The translations under genes were made by a program, and so were the position numbers. A model generated the notes under the pieces. The model searched no databases and was not told where the DNA came from. It was given only the letters and a program-made list of their open reading frames with translations. Shown here one piece after another: positions 9,002 to 16,198 of a stretch of DNA of 64,000 nucleotides. Source of the stretch: Chloroflexota bacterium. Its GTDB lineage: Bacteria; Chloroflexota; Dehalococcoidia; Lucifugimonadales; UBA3495. Location: assembly GCA_028874075.1 (NCBI GenBank), contig JAPPLU010000060.1:215281-279280 (forward strand), read 5' to 3'. How positions within the stretch are numbered: the stretch's first letter is position 1; the number at the start of each line of letters is the position of its first letter.

Positions 9002-9025
9002 TGGTCTTCAACATGTTCAGGACCA
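9002..9025 (+). promoter_or_regulatory. Imperfect 24-base palindrome before the oxidoreductase operon
   Basis: TGGTC at 9002-9006 and GACCA at 9021-9025 flank the core ACATGT; 20 of 24 positions match the reverse complement. The outer half-sites equal those at the regulator's own promoter, so this is a likely second binding site for the same FCD regulator. Confidence 0.55.
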
Positions 9026-9084
9026 GTGGAAAACACAATAACCGGCTACAAGAGTAGAAACCAAATATAACGGGAGGAAATCTT

Positions 9085-10236
9085 ATGAGCACAGTAGCTG
9101 TGGAGGTGGTGTACCGGGGTATTTTCCAGAAAACCCTGGCTCGAAACATCGTCCGCTCCATAGTCTTCGCTGCCAGGAAAGAAGGGAAATACGGCACCGC
9201 CTTCGGTCGGTATGGGGACTCTCCGGAACGTAACGGCATCCCCGCCAAGCAGTTCGCCATCGTGGCCGATGATGCCGAAGAACTGGAGGAGAACCTGGCA
9301 GTCTACGAGGCGCAGGAAGTTGACGTAACCATCAACGTGGACGACACCATGTGCAAGGGCATCGAGTCCTGGGCCTGGTACGGCCTTCAGCCCATCAACG
9401 CCCTGACCAAGGCTGGCGGGACGCTTATCGTCACTTCGCGGCAGGATGTCGACTCCCTGATTGAAGACATCCATCAGAAGGATCAGCCCTACAACATATC
9501 AACCGTAACTTCAATCCCCAGCTTCTCCGGTCTCTGGGTTTACAAGGACGACCACACCGACGTTCGCATCCTGGGCGCCCTGGCCAAGGTCTGCCCCCAG
9601 CTGGTCAGCCTGGAATCCATGGTTGAAGCCATCCAGGACCAGGGCTGGGACGATCTGAAAGTTCGGTCCGCCGAGCGGACTTACGACCGCACGACCATGC
9701 GCCCGGTAGAGCCCGGTGAGGGCAACCAGGAAGAACCCTTCAGCTTTGACCTGCCCGGCTGGACTACCATGGAAGAGGGCATCGTCATTCGCGGCATTGA
9801 GCAGGGCGGCGGATTCAGGGGCGGCGAGGAGGGTTACCAACCCGTCCGCAGCTCCGTTTTCAAAAAGTACAGCACCCGCTCCATGCGCCCCATCGTCAAT
9901 TTTGACACCTGCATCAAGTGCACCCTCTGCTGGCTCCAGTGCCCCGATACCTGTTTCGACGTCACTCCTGATGGCCTGTACGACGCCAACCTGGAGTCCT
10001 GCTGCGGCTGCGGCGTCTGCGAAGCGGTCTGCCCGGTGGCCGATTGTGTCACCATGATTAACGAGGCCGAGTTTAACGACAATAACAGCCAGTACGAAAT
10101 GTGGCAGAAGGATAAGGATGACTACACCCAGTGGATGACCTCGCTGATTGACAAGCAGAAGCAGGTTGACCGCACCCATGGGTTCCACCACGTTGGTGGT
10201 TACGCCGAACAAATCGCTGAGGTAGCGGAGGACTAA
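9085..10236 (+). CDS. 2-oxoacid:ferredoxin oxidoreductase, fused gamma-delta subunit
   Basis: A 383-residue electron-transfer subunit. Residues 1-190 are a gamma-type domain, but the usual glycine-rich GRGGQG loop is replaced by RGIFQK (11-16). Residues 268-325 are a two-cluster ferredoxin domain with C276/C279/C282/C286 and C306/C309/C312/C316, each in perfect CxxCxxCxxxCP spacing for [4Fe-4S] clusters. It should take electrons from the TPP-bound intermediate in the beta subunit and pass them to ferredoxin. First gene of a three-gene operon: GGGAGGA ribosome site before ATG 9085, and the stop TAA overlaps the alpha-subunit ATG by one base. The fused gamma-delta layout is the one known for oxalate oxidoreductase. 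Confidence 0.9.
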   Translation: MSTVAVEVVYRGIFQKTLARNIVRSIVFAARKEGKYGTAFGRYGDSPERNGIPAKQFAIVADDAEELEENLAVYEAQEVDVTINVDDTMCKGIESWAWYGLQPINALTKAGGTLIVTSRQDVDSLIEDIHQKDQPYNISTVTSIPSFSGLWVYKDDHTDVRILGALAKVCPQLVSLESMVEAIQDQGWDDLKVRSAERTYDRTTMRPVEPGEGNQEEPFSFDLPGWTTMEEGIVIRGIEQGGGFRGGEEGYQPVRSSVFKKYSTRSMRPIVNFDTCIKCTLCWLQCPDTCFDVTPDGLYDANLESCCGCGVCEAVCPVADCVTMINEAEFNDNNSQYEMWQKDKDDYTQWMTSLIDKQKQVDRTHGFHHVGGYAEQIAEVAED

Positions 10237-11465
10237 TGACTACTACCGTCGAAGAACAACTGTTTATGACCGAAAAAGAGGAGTTGATCAGCGGCAGTGA
10301 GGCTGTGGCCATCGCCTGCGCCCTGGCCGATGTTGACGTGATCACCGCCTACCCCATTCGCCCTTACGACACGGTGATGCAGTATGTGTCCCAGCTCAAG
10401 GCCAACGGGGCCTTTGACTGCGACTTCATCGTGGCCGAGAGCGAACACTCCCAGTTTGAGATCGTCAAGCACGCCTCCTCCGTGGGCGCCCGCACCTTCT
10501 GCGGCTCCAGCGGCGTGGGCTGGTTCTATGCCTTCGAGGCCATCGCCGTAACCGCCGGTCTGCGCCTCCCCGTGGTGGCCATGGTGGGCAATCGTGCCCT
10601 GGACGACCCGGGCGCTTTCGGCGTCGAGCACAACGATGCCCTGGCAGTCCGCGACCTGGGCTGGATGCTCTACTGGGTGGCCACTGCCCAGGAAGCCCTG
10701 GACATGGCCCTTATGGCCTGGCGCATTGCCGAAGACCCCCGGGCCTTCCTGCCCATGGCCCTCAGCTGTGACGGCTCCTTCCTGACCCACTCCCAGGCCA
10801 TTGTGAACGTACCCACCCAGGAGCAGGTCAACCGCTTCCTCCCCGGGTACGACCGGGGCAAGCTGCAGCTCCATCCCGACAACCCTATCACCGTCGCTCC
10901 CCAGGTCAACGAAGACTGGCTCATGGAAATTCGGCGCCAGTCCAACGAGGCCATGACCCGGACCCCCGCGGTCATCAAAGAGGTGTACGAGGAGTTCAAG
11001 CAGGTCTTCGGTCGAGGCGATCCCAGCCCCTTCATCGAAGAGTACATGATGGACGACGATCCGGACATCGTCCTGATGGGCATGGGTACCCTGGCCCTTC
11101 CCGTAAGGGTGGCCATCCGCCGGATGCGCGAACAGGGCAAGAAGGTGGGCTTCGTCCGCCTGAAGTTCTTCCGACCTTTCGCCACCGAAGAAGTCCAGCA
11201 GGCCCTGGGCGGCGCTAAGGCTGTTGCCGTGGTGGACCGCGATTACTCCTTCGGGTCCCCTTCCTTTGGCGGCGTGCTGTTTAACGAAGTCCGTGCTGCC
11301 CTCTACCCGTTGGAAAAGAGGCCCCATGTGGTAAACTTCATTGCCGGACTGGGTGGCCGCGAAGTCCGCGTCAGGGACGTGGAAGAGATGGTGGAAATTA
11401 CCCAGAAGGCCATCGATACTGGTAAAATCGAACAGGAATGCAACTGGATCGGAGTGAGGGAGTAA
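10236..11465 (+). CDS. 2-oxoacid:ferredoxin oxidoreductase alpha subunit, oxalate-oxidoreductase-like
   Basis: A 409-residue catalytic subunit with the Pyr-type TPP domain (20-230) and the transketolase C-terminal-like domain (270-400). In pyruvate enzymes the substrate loop reads YPITP; here it is AYPIRPY with R42. From memory of the published Moorella oxalate oxidoreductase structures, an Arg at this place helps hold the second carboxylate, so a dicarboxylic substrate such as oxalate is plausible. The GSSGVG and VEHNDALAVRDLGW segments also fit that branch. The ATG overlaps the preceding stop by one base, and the gene ends 5 bases before the beta ATG. Substrate remains inference; other 2-oxoacids cannot be excluded. 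Confidence 0.88.
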   Translation: MTTTVEEQLFMTEKEELISGSEAVAIACALADVDVITAYPIRPYDTVMQYVSQLKANGAFDCDFIVAESEHSQFEIVKHASSVGARTFCGSSGVGWFYAFEAIAVTAGLRLPVVAMVGNRALDDPGAFGVEHNDALAVRDLGWMLYWVATAQEALDMALMAWRIAEDPRAFLPMALSCDGSFLTHSQAIVNVPTQEQVNRFLPGYDRGKLQLHPDNPITVAPQVNEDWLMEIRRQSNEAMTRTPAVIKEVYEEFKQVFGRGDPSPFIEEYMMDDDPDIVLMGMGTLALPVRVAIRRMREQGKKVGFVRLKFFRPFATEEVQQALGGAKAVAVVDRDYSFGSPSFGGVLFNEVRAALYPLEKRPHVVNFIAGLGGREVRVRDVEEMVEITQKAIDTGKIEQECNWIGVRE

Positions 11466-11470
11466 ATATT

Positions 11471-12460
11471 ATGACGCTAGTACAGGATCTCCCCCAGGTA
11501 CGGGGTGTAAAGAACATACCCATCCAGGAAGGCTTTACTTCCGGCCACCGCACCTGTCAGGGTTGCGAGTCGGCGTTGACCATGCGGCTGATGATCAAGG
11601 CCGCCGGCCCTCGCACCATCGTCGTGGGTAGCACCGGATGCATGTACGTGGCCAACACCACCTATTACAGCACCCCCTGGGTAGTGCCCTGGATGCACAC
11701 TCAGCTGGGTTCCTCCGGCGCCGCCGCTACCGGCACTGCCGCCGGCCTGGCCTCCATGATGCGCAAGGGCAAGATGAAGGACGAACCCATCAACGTCATC
11801 GCTTTCTGCGGCGACGGCGGCGGCGTGGACATGGGCCTGGCCGGTATATCCGCGGCCCTCCAGCACGATGAGTACAACCTGCTCATCCTCTGCTACGACA
11901 ACGAGTCCTACGCCAACACCGACATCCAGGTGTCCGGCAGCTCTCCCTGGGGCGCCAATTCCACCTTCAGCCCTCCGGGCAAGGTGCATCGCATCATGAA
12001 CAAGCGCTGGAAGAAGAATACGGCCCCCATGCTGGCCGCCGGCCACCCCAGCTGCCGGTACGTGGCCACCGCCTGCGCCTCCTACGGCTTGGACTTCACC
12101 AACAAGATTCGCCGGGCCCTGACCATCGGCGGCCCCACCTTCATCCACGTCATAGACCCCTGCCCCAAGGGGTGGGACTACGACCCCAAGTACTCTCACG
12201 AACTGGGCATGCTGGCCGTGGAAACGGGCCTGTGGGTCCAGTACGAAATCGCCGACGGCGAACTGACCCTCAGCGGTCCCTCCCGGGCCATCCAGAGCGG
12301 CGTCCGCCAGCGTAAGCCGGTGCAGGAATACCTGCAGCGCCAGGGCCGCTTCGCGCACCTGAACGAGGAAGACCTGGAGTTTTTCCAGTCTCGCGTGGAC
12401 GAAAGCTGGGACGAATGGTGGCTCCCTGGCGTGGTCCCCTTCAAGAAGCCCGAAGAATAG
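11471..12460 (+). CDS. 2-oxoacid:ferredoxin oxidoreductase beta subunit (TPP-binding)
   Basis: A 329-residue subunit that binds thiamine diphosphate and one [4Fe-4S] cluster. The cluster cysteines are C29 and C32 (RTCQGC), C57 (GSTGCMY) and C231 (IDPCPKGW). The TPP/Mg motif starts GDGGG at 114 and ends at N144 in YDNESY. With the alpha subunit it forms the active site that decarboxylates the 2-oxoacid. Start is the ATG at 11471 behind GAGGGAG; a longer frame from 11438 would overlap alpha by 28 bases without better support. Last gene of the operon: a strong terminator follows at 12493. Confidence 0.9.
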   Translation: MTLVQDLPQVRGVKNIPIQEGFTSGHRTCQGCESALTMRLMIKAAGPRTIVVGSTGCMYVANTTYYSTPWVVPWMHTQLGSSGAAATGTAAGLASMMRKGKMKDEPINVIAFCGDGGGVDMGLAGISAALQHDEYNLLILCYDNESYANTDIQVSGSSPWGANSTFSPPGKVHRIMNKRWKKNTAPMLAAGHPSCRYVATACASYGLDFTNKIRRALTIGGPTFIHVIDPCPKGWDYDPKYSHELGMLAVETGLWVQYEIADGELTLSGPSRAIQSGVRQRKPVQEYLQRQGRFAHLNEEDLEFFQSRVDESWDEWWLPGVVPFKKPEE

Positions 12461-12492
12461 GGCAAGTAAGGCCAGTTTCGGTAGAAACATTT

Positions 12493-12516
12493 GGGGCGCC
12501 GCGAGAGCGGCGCCCC
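12493..12516 (+). terminator. Rho-independent terminator of the oxidoreductase operon
   Basis: A perfect 10-bp stem, GGGGCGCCGC/GCGGCGCCCC, with a GAGA (GNRA) loop, followed by GTGTTCTTGT. It lies between convergent genes and may serve both strands. Confidence 0.85.
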
Positions 12517-12533
12517 GTGTTCTTGTCGGCAAG

Positions 12534-13496
12534 TCAAGCTTCCAAGTAAAGCCGCAACTCGTCACGATGCTGTCTTAAAGCGTTTGACCCAGGGTGTGAA
12601 GGATTGCGGGCGATGAGTTGCTCTACCCACCGCGCGAGACTGGCAGCATTGTGGGGATGATGGATTAGCCACCATTCCTTGGTAACAAAGTACTTTCCTC
12701 CATATTGCTTCGTCCAATACCGATTGTGGCCAGAAACCTTCGGACCAAGCTCAATCCTACGCAAAATAGGTACTCCTAATCCTCGGATTCCCATGGTTCC
12801 CCGGCAAAAATCTCCATCCTCAAAGTTAATGAGGTCCTCTTCGGTGAGCAATTGCGGATAATCCTCCAAGAGGGTCTGCATCAAGCCGCGAATTATTTCT
12901 TGCAAGGTAGGCACTCTGTCCGGACCAATCTCTCGAACCATTCTTTCCTCAGAGTGACCGCGGTTATATCCATCCGGCAAAGAAAACCCCACCTGCGACG
13001 AATCTCCTACGCTCAGGTCATTCCTCCCCGTCAATACCCGTAACCGCCGCAACTGGCTGTTGGATGCAATCGTGAAGGGACGGGGCGGCGCTTCGGCTAT
13101 CTGCTCCAGGATGGGGATGGACTCTTCAATACCTTCTACCGCCTCGCGAACTTCTCGCAACCGTCGCCGGTTCTCGTAGAAGTTTTCATGCCCTTTGAAG
13201 TAGGCATCGGCAAGCGCTCCGCTTAGCTCTCCACCATATTCAGGAAACTCAGCGGCCAAATGTCGGCCCAGGCTTTGCAGTTGACGATTCGACTCGTGCC
13301 CCCACCCTCTTTGCTCACCGATAATTTTCAGGAACTGAACCGCTGCGCCCCACGCCTTCCCGCCGGCCTGTAACCTGTCACCCGATTCCAATTCATGCCG
13401 GGCTTGTTTGATTAGCCGCTGCCCCGTGGCTCGCCGGGCTTCCGGGGGTTGGTTTTCTGCCGGGTCGGGCAGCGGTGGGAATATTTCTTGCTCCAT
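12534..13496 (-). CDS. Hypothetical protein with PaREP1-like helical N-terminal domain
   Basis: A 320-residue protein. Residues about 20-140 form amphipathic helices resembling the PaREP1 / SAV-like group (ARHELESGDRLQAGGKAWGAAVQFLKIIGEQRGW), which are HEPN-like or TPR-like helical hairpins. The rest, including VSGHNRYWTKQYGGKYFVTKEWW and a final helix, is not recognised. The true start is probably ATG 13496 after GGAGG; TTG 13508 would add four residues. A small acidic protein gene follows upstream on the same strand (13535-13810), separated by 38 bases and probably co-transcribed. A toxin-antitoxin or sensing role is possible but not shown. Confident that it is a gene, not what it does. Confidence 0.6.
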   Translation of the reverse strand: MEQEIFPPLPDPAENQPPEARRATGQRLIKQARHELESGDRLQAGGKAWGAAVQFLKIIGEQRGWGHESNRQLQSLGRHLAAEFPEYGGELSGALADAYFKGHENFYENRRRLREVREAVEGIEESIPILEQIAEAPPRPFTIASNSQLRRLRVLTGRNDLSVGDSSQVGFSLPDGYNRGHSEERMVREIGPDRVPTLQEIIRGLMQTLLEDYPQLLTEEDLINFEDGDFCRGTMGIRGLGVPILRRIELGPKVSGHNRYWTKQYGGKYFVTKEWWLIHHPHNAASLARWVEQLIARNPSHPGSNALRQHRDELRLYLEA

Positions 13497-13534
13497 CCGG
13501 ACCTCCAAGTATATTTAAGCGTCCAAAGTGAAGC

Positions 13535-13810
13535 TTAGGAGCAGGATTGCTCCAAGGGTATGGTTGCTAGAAGTGAATTGGTGTCGGTTTCCAAGTAAGC
13601 ACATTCTTCACGTTGGACACTTGGATAAACCCAAGCCCTTAGGCTATTGTAGCTGGGAGAATCCATATCGTCATCCAACTCAATCTGGACGTCTAGGCCC
13701 CAGGGATACCACCAATGTGGGACCGTAATCCAGACTCCCTCCCCATATTCAAAATCCGTGCGGTACTTATCAAGAGCTTCCTGAATGTCCTCTATCGTAA
13801 TTTCCATCAT
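13535..13810 (-). CDS. Small acidic hypothetical protein
   Basis: About 91 residues, not recognised. It opens with a helix (ITIEDIQEALDKYRTDFEYG), then a Trp-rich strand region (GVWITVPHWWYPWGLDV) and an acidic stretch (ELDDDMDS). Two ATGs, 13810 and 13807, follow AGGGG, and either could start it. It lies just upstream of the PaREP1-like gene on the same strand and probably shares its transcript. Acidic and small, it could be an immunity or antitoxin-type partner, but this is only a guess from size and position. Confidence 0.45.
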   Translation of the reverse strand: MMEITIEDIQEALDKYRTDFEYGEGVWITVPHWWYPWGLDVQIELDDDMDSPSYNSLRAWVYPSVQREECAYLETDTNSLLATIPLEQSCS

Positions 13811-13996
13811 ACCCCTGTACAAATGTCTCTTGACCCATTGGTTTTCCCGAGTATTTAGGTACGCTGATTATATCGGACTAGGGCCAAGATTCCCCCTGGG
13901 AGGCGCCAACCCTGATATTGACATCTACCCCTTGTCACCACCGACAACCCATGCTTACCATAATCCCATGTCAGGTACTTTCGCCCATCCTCCTGG

Positions 13997-14023
13997 CCCG
14001 CTCATCCTGAGCTTGTCGAAGGA
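13997..14023 (-). repeat. Short REP-like element of the TTCGACAAGCTCAGGATGAG type
   Basis: The minus strand reads TTCGACAAGCTCAGGATGAG, a short repeat seen between genes in many unrelated bacterial genomes and often associated with Chloroflexota and similar lineages. It contains the inverted repeat CTCA...TGAG. Only one copy was noticed in this window. Confidence 0.5.
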
Positions 14024-14210
14024 CATTGGAGAGGAGAAATACGGGGATGAGGGCCTCGAAAAAGGCGCCATCACTTTTGCAGCCATGGATACGAAGTAAA
14101 CGGAAATGAGCGGAAATGAGATGGAATTTTAGATTTCTTGCCCCGGCTCAAGCTGAATTCTATCTGTAGAACTCCGCCAAAAACCGCCAAAACGCGCAGT
14201 GTGCCTACCC

Positions 14211-14239
14211 TTGCCTAAACACCCCCCAAGTCTTAAAGT
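14211..14239 (+). promoter_or_regulatory. Possible promoter of the alpha-hydroxy-acid oxidase gene
   Basis: TTGCCT and TAAAGT are 17 bases apart, ending 42 bases before the start codon. Both hexamers are moderate matches. Confidence 0.35.
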
Positions 14240-14281
14240 AGGGACACTTTCCCCAACACTTCATTGAAGGAGCGTCCCTCT

Positions 14282-15373
14282 ATGGATCCCATTAACCTAT
14301 ACGACTACGAAGCAAGAGCCAAAGTCTCGTTGCCCCATAACCACTGGACCTTTATCGAAGCTGGGGCTATGGACGAGTTCACCACCCGCCGCAACCGCTC
14401 CGCCTTCGAGGACCTGACCATCCGGCCCCGCTTCCTCCGCAACATAGACAATCGTGACCTGTCCACCACCATGCTGGGCGAGGAAATCAGCATGCCCGTG
14501 TTTGTTTGCCCTGCCGGCGGACATAAGCTGGCCCACCCCGACGGCGAACTTGCTACCGCCCGCGGCGCAGGTATGTCCAACACCCTTATGATGCTCAGCA
14601 CATCCTCTCATTACAGCATGGAAGAGGTTTCCGCCGTCGCCAGCGGCCCACTGTGGTTTCAGCTCTACCACCGCGGCCATGACCTGACCGAAATGCTGGT
14701 GCGCCGTGCGGAAGAAGCCGGCTTCAAGGCCATCGTCCTGACCGTGGACACCCCCGTGCCTTCGGCCAAGGAACGGGACGTTCGCAACCAGTACGTTAAC
14801 CCCGCCGAACTGGCCAACTTCCGGGCCACTCCCGATCGGCTGGCCGAAGTCAGTGGCACCGACGAGGCGCCCGACTGGCAACCGTCTCAGGTGCCGCCTC
14901 TGACGTGGGATGAACTGGACTGGTTGCGCAATCTCACGGGTCTGCCCCTGGTGCTCAAGGGTGTCAGGACGGCCGAGGATGCTCACATCGCGGCCGAGAG
15001 TGGTGTCAACGGCATCCTGGTTTCAACGCACGGCGGCCGGCAAATCGACTCCACCATGAGCGCTGTGGAAATGCTGCCCGAGATAGTGGACGCGGTGAAT
15101 AATAACTGCGAAGTCTACCTGGACTCTGGAGTCCGCCGGGGCAGCGACGTGTTGAAGGCCCTCGCCCTGGGCGCCAAGGCCGTGGGCGTGGGCCGTCCCC
15201 TCTACTGGGGCCTGGCGGAAGACGGTGCCGATGGCGTCCACGGCGTCCTCGAAATCCTGCGTTCCGAGTTTGACCGGGCCCTGGCCGTTTGCGGCCAGAC
15301 TTCGGCCACCAACCTGGAATCCAACCTTATTAACATCCCCCACAACTGGGGTCCTGCCAGAATGGCGCCTTAG
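14282..15373 (+). CDS. FMN-dependent alpha-hydroxy-acid oxidase/dehydrogenase
   Basis: A 363-residue TIM-barrel flavoenzyme of the glycolate oxidase / L-lactate dehydrogenase family, which oxidises 2-hydroxyacids to 2-oxoacids. The FMN-contacting Lys is in LPLVLKGV; the catalytic His and substrate Arg are in STHGGRQID (canonical SNHGGRQLD); the C-terminal phosphate site is DSGVRRGSDVLKALALGAKAVGVGRP. Start is ATG 14282 behind GAAGGAG; the frame could extend to 14264 without support. Monocistronic: promoter-like elements upstream and a terminator directly after. Its product, a 2-oxoacid such as glyoxylate or pyruvate, could feed the TPP enzymes nearby. Substrate not assignable. Confidence 0.93.
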   Translation: MDPINLYDYEARAKVSLPHNHWTFIEAGAMDEFTTRRNRSAFEDLTIRPRFLRNIDNRDLSTTMLGEEISMPVFVCPAGGHKLAHPDGELATARGAGMSNTLMMLSTSSHYSMEEVSAVASGPLWFQLYHRGHDLTEMLVRRAEEAGFKAIVLTVDTPVPSAKERDVRNQYVNPAELANFRATPDRLAEVSGTDEAPDWQPSQVPPLTWDELDWLRNLTGLPLVLKGVRTAEDAHIAAESGVNGILVSTHGGRQIDSTMSAVEMLPEIVDAVNNNCEVYLDSGVRRGSDVLKALALGAKAVGVGRPLYWGLAEDGADGVHGVLEILRSEFDRALAVCGQTSATNLESNLINIPHNWGPARMAP

Positions 15374-15402
15374 GTTACTGCTTCAACGCTCGAAGAACAC
15401 AA

Positions 15403-15429
15403 TTGGGGCAGGTTCAACTCCTGCCCCAA
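15403..15429 (+). terminator. Terminator after the alpha-hydroxy-acid oxidase gene
   Basis: Perfect 10-bp stem TTGGGGCAGG/CCTGCCCCAA with a seven-base loop, followed by AATTT. Lies between convergent genes. Confidence 0.75.
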
Positions 15430-15465
15430 ATTTCTGCCGAACAACGCACCTCGTAGCTTGGAAAA

Positions 15466-16119
15466 CTACACCGGCCAACTCTCCATCCTGTACGCCATAT
15501 CCCAGAACAAATACTCGTACCGGCTGCTCACCAAGAAGGCCTGGCGCATGGCTTCCCGTTCCTCCGGCCCCGCCTCTAGGGCTGCGGCGTCCACGAAGCC
15601 CCGCCAAGCATTGACGCTGTCTTCCAGGAAGCCTGCCACGTAGAAGTGGGTCCACTGGCTGTAAAGAGGGTGTTCCGAGGGCCCGACCTCGTCCTTCAAC
15701 AGATGATAGGTCCAGGGACAGGGCAACAAGCCAGCAGCCGCCGGTCCCAACCCGTGCAGCGACGCGGTGGTCAGCATATGGTTGATATAAGCAGTGTTGG
15801 TGGGAGAGCGGCCCACTTCATGGATGTACTCCATGGAGACCTGGGCGGCTTCCAGCAACTTGTGGTGCAGGGGACGCTCAATGGGGGTAAGGACTCGGTG
15901 GGCTAGGGCTTCCAAGGTCTCAGAGTTGGGGGCCTTGGCCATGGTCATTACTACGGTCCGGCCAAAACCTTCCAAATACTGGTAATCTTGGGTAAGGTAG
16001 TACCGGAACTTCTCCAACGGCAGTGTCCCATCCTTGATTTCCCTCAAAAAAGGATGGGCGAATATGGCCTTCCAGATAGGTGCCGCTTCGTTTCTCAGTT
16101 GTTCGCTGAATGATGGCAT
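15466..16119 (-). CDS. TenA/THI-4/PqqC-family protein
   Basis: A 217-residue all-helical protein of the TenA family. TenA enzymes hydrolyse aminopyrimidine breakdown products of thiamine to salvage the pyrimidine. Catalytic features are present: the Asp in YYLTQDYQYL (D45), the Cys at 134 in LLPCPWTY, and the late Glu in RYEYLFWDMAY. Start is ATG 16119 after GGAGAGG. No other thiamine-synthesis gene is in the window, but the region holds four TPP-dependent enzyme systems, so a salvage role would fit. It overlaps nothing and ends 36 bases from the terminator of the convergent oxidase gene. Confidence 0.88.
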   Translation of the reverse strand: MPSFSEQLRNEAAPIWKAIFAHPFLREIKDGTLPLEKFRYYLTQDYQYLEGFGRTVVMTMAKAPNSETLEALAHRVLTPIERPLHHKLLEAAQVSMEYIHEVGRSPTNTAYINHMLTTASLHGLGPAAAGLLPCPWTYHLLKDEVGPSEHPLYSQWTHFYVAGFLEDSVNAWRGFVDAAALEAGPEEREAMRQAFLVSSRYEYLFWDMAYRMESWPV

Positions 16120-16198
16120 GATTTGCCTCTCCATTGGATCGCCCAAAGTAGGCGCCGCCGTTTCGCTGCGCTGCCTCCGCCGTTGGTCAGCAATTTGG

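Larger units (their letters stand above)
13811..14281. other. Gene-free interval before the alpha-hydroxy-acid oxidase gene
   Basis: No convincing gene. Besides the short REP-like element listed separately, it contains a tandem 10-base repeat CGGAAATGAG (14101-14120) and a near-repeat of ACCGCCAAAA around 14174-14192. A possible promoter is listed at 14211. Confidence 0.6.

Noticed and set aside
10233..12565. Long minus-strand frames (about 364 and 362 residues) opposite the oxidoreductase alpha and beta genes
   Set aside because: They are Gly/His/Val-rich shadows created by GC-rich codons of the real genes on the plus strand and carry no recognisable motif.
13785..14099. A 104-residue frame covering the REP-like repeat
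   Set aside because: It overlaps a better small gene, contains the repeat, and the sequence is not protein-like.
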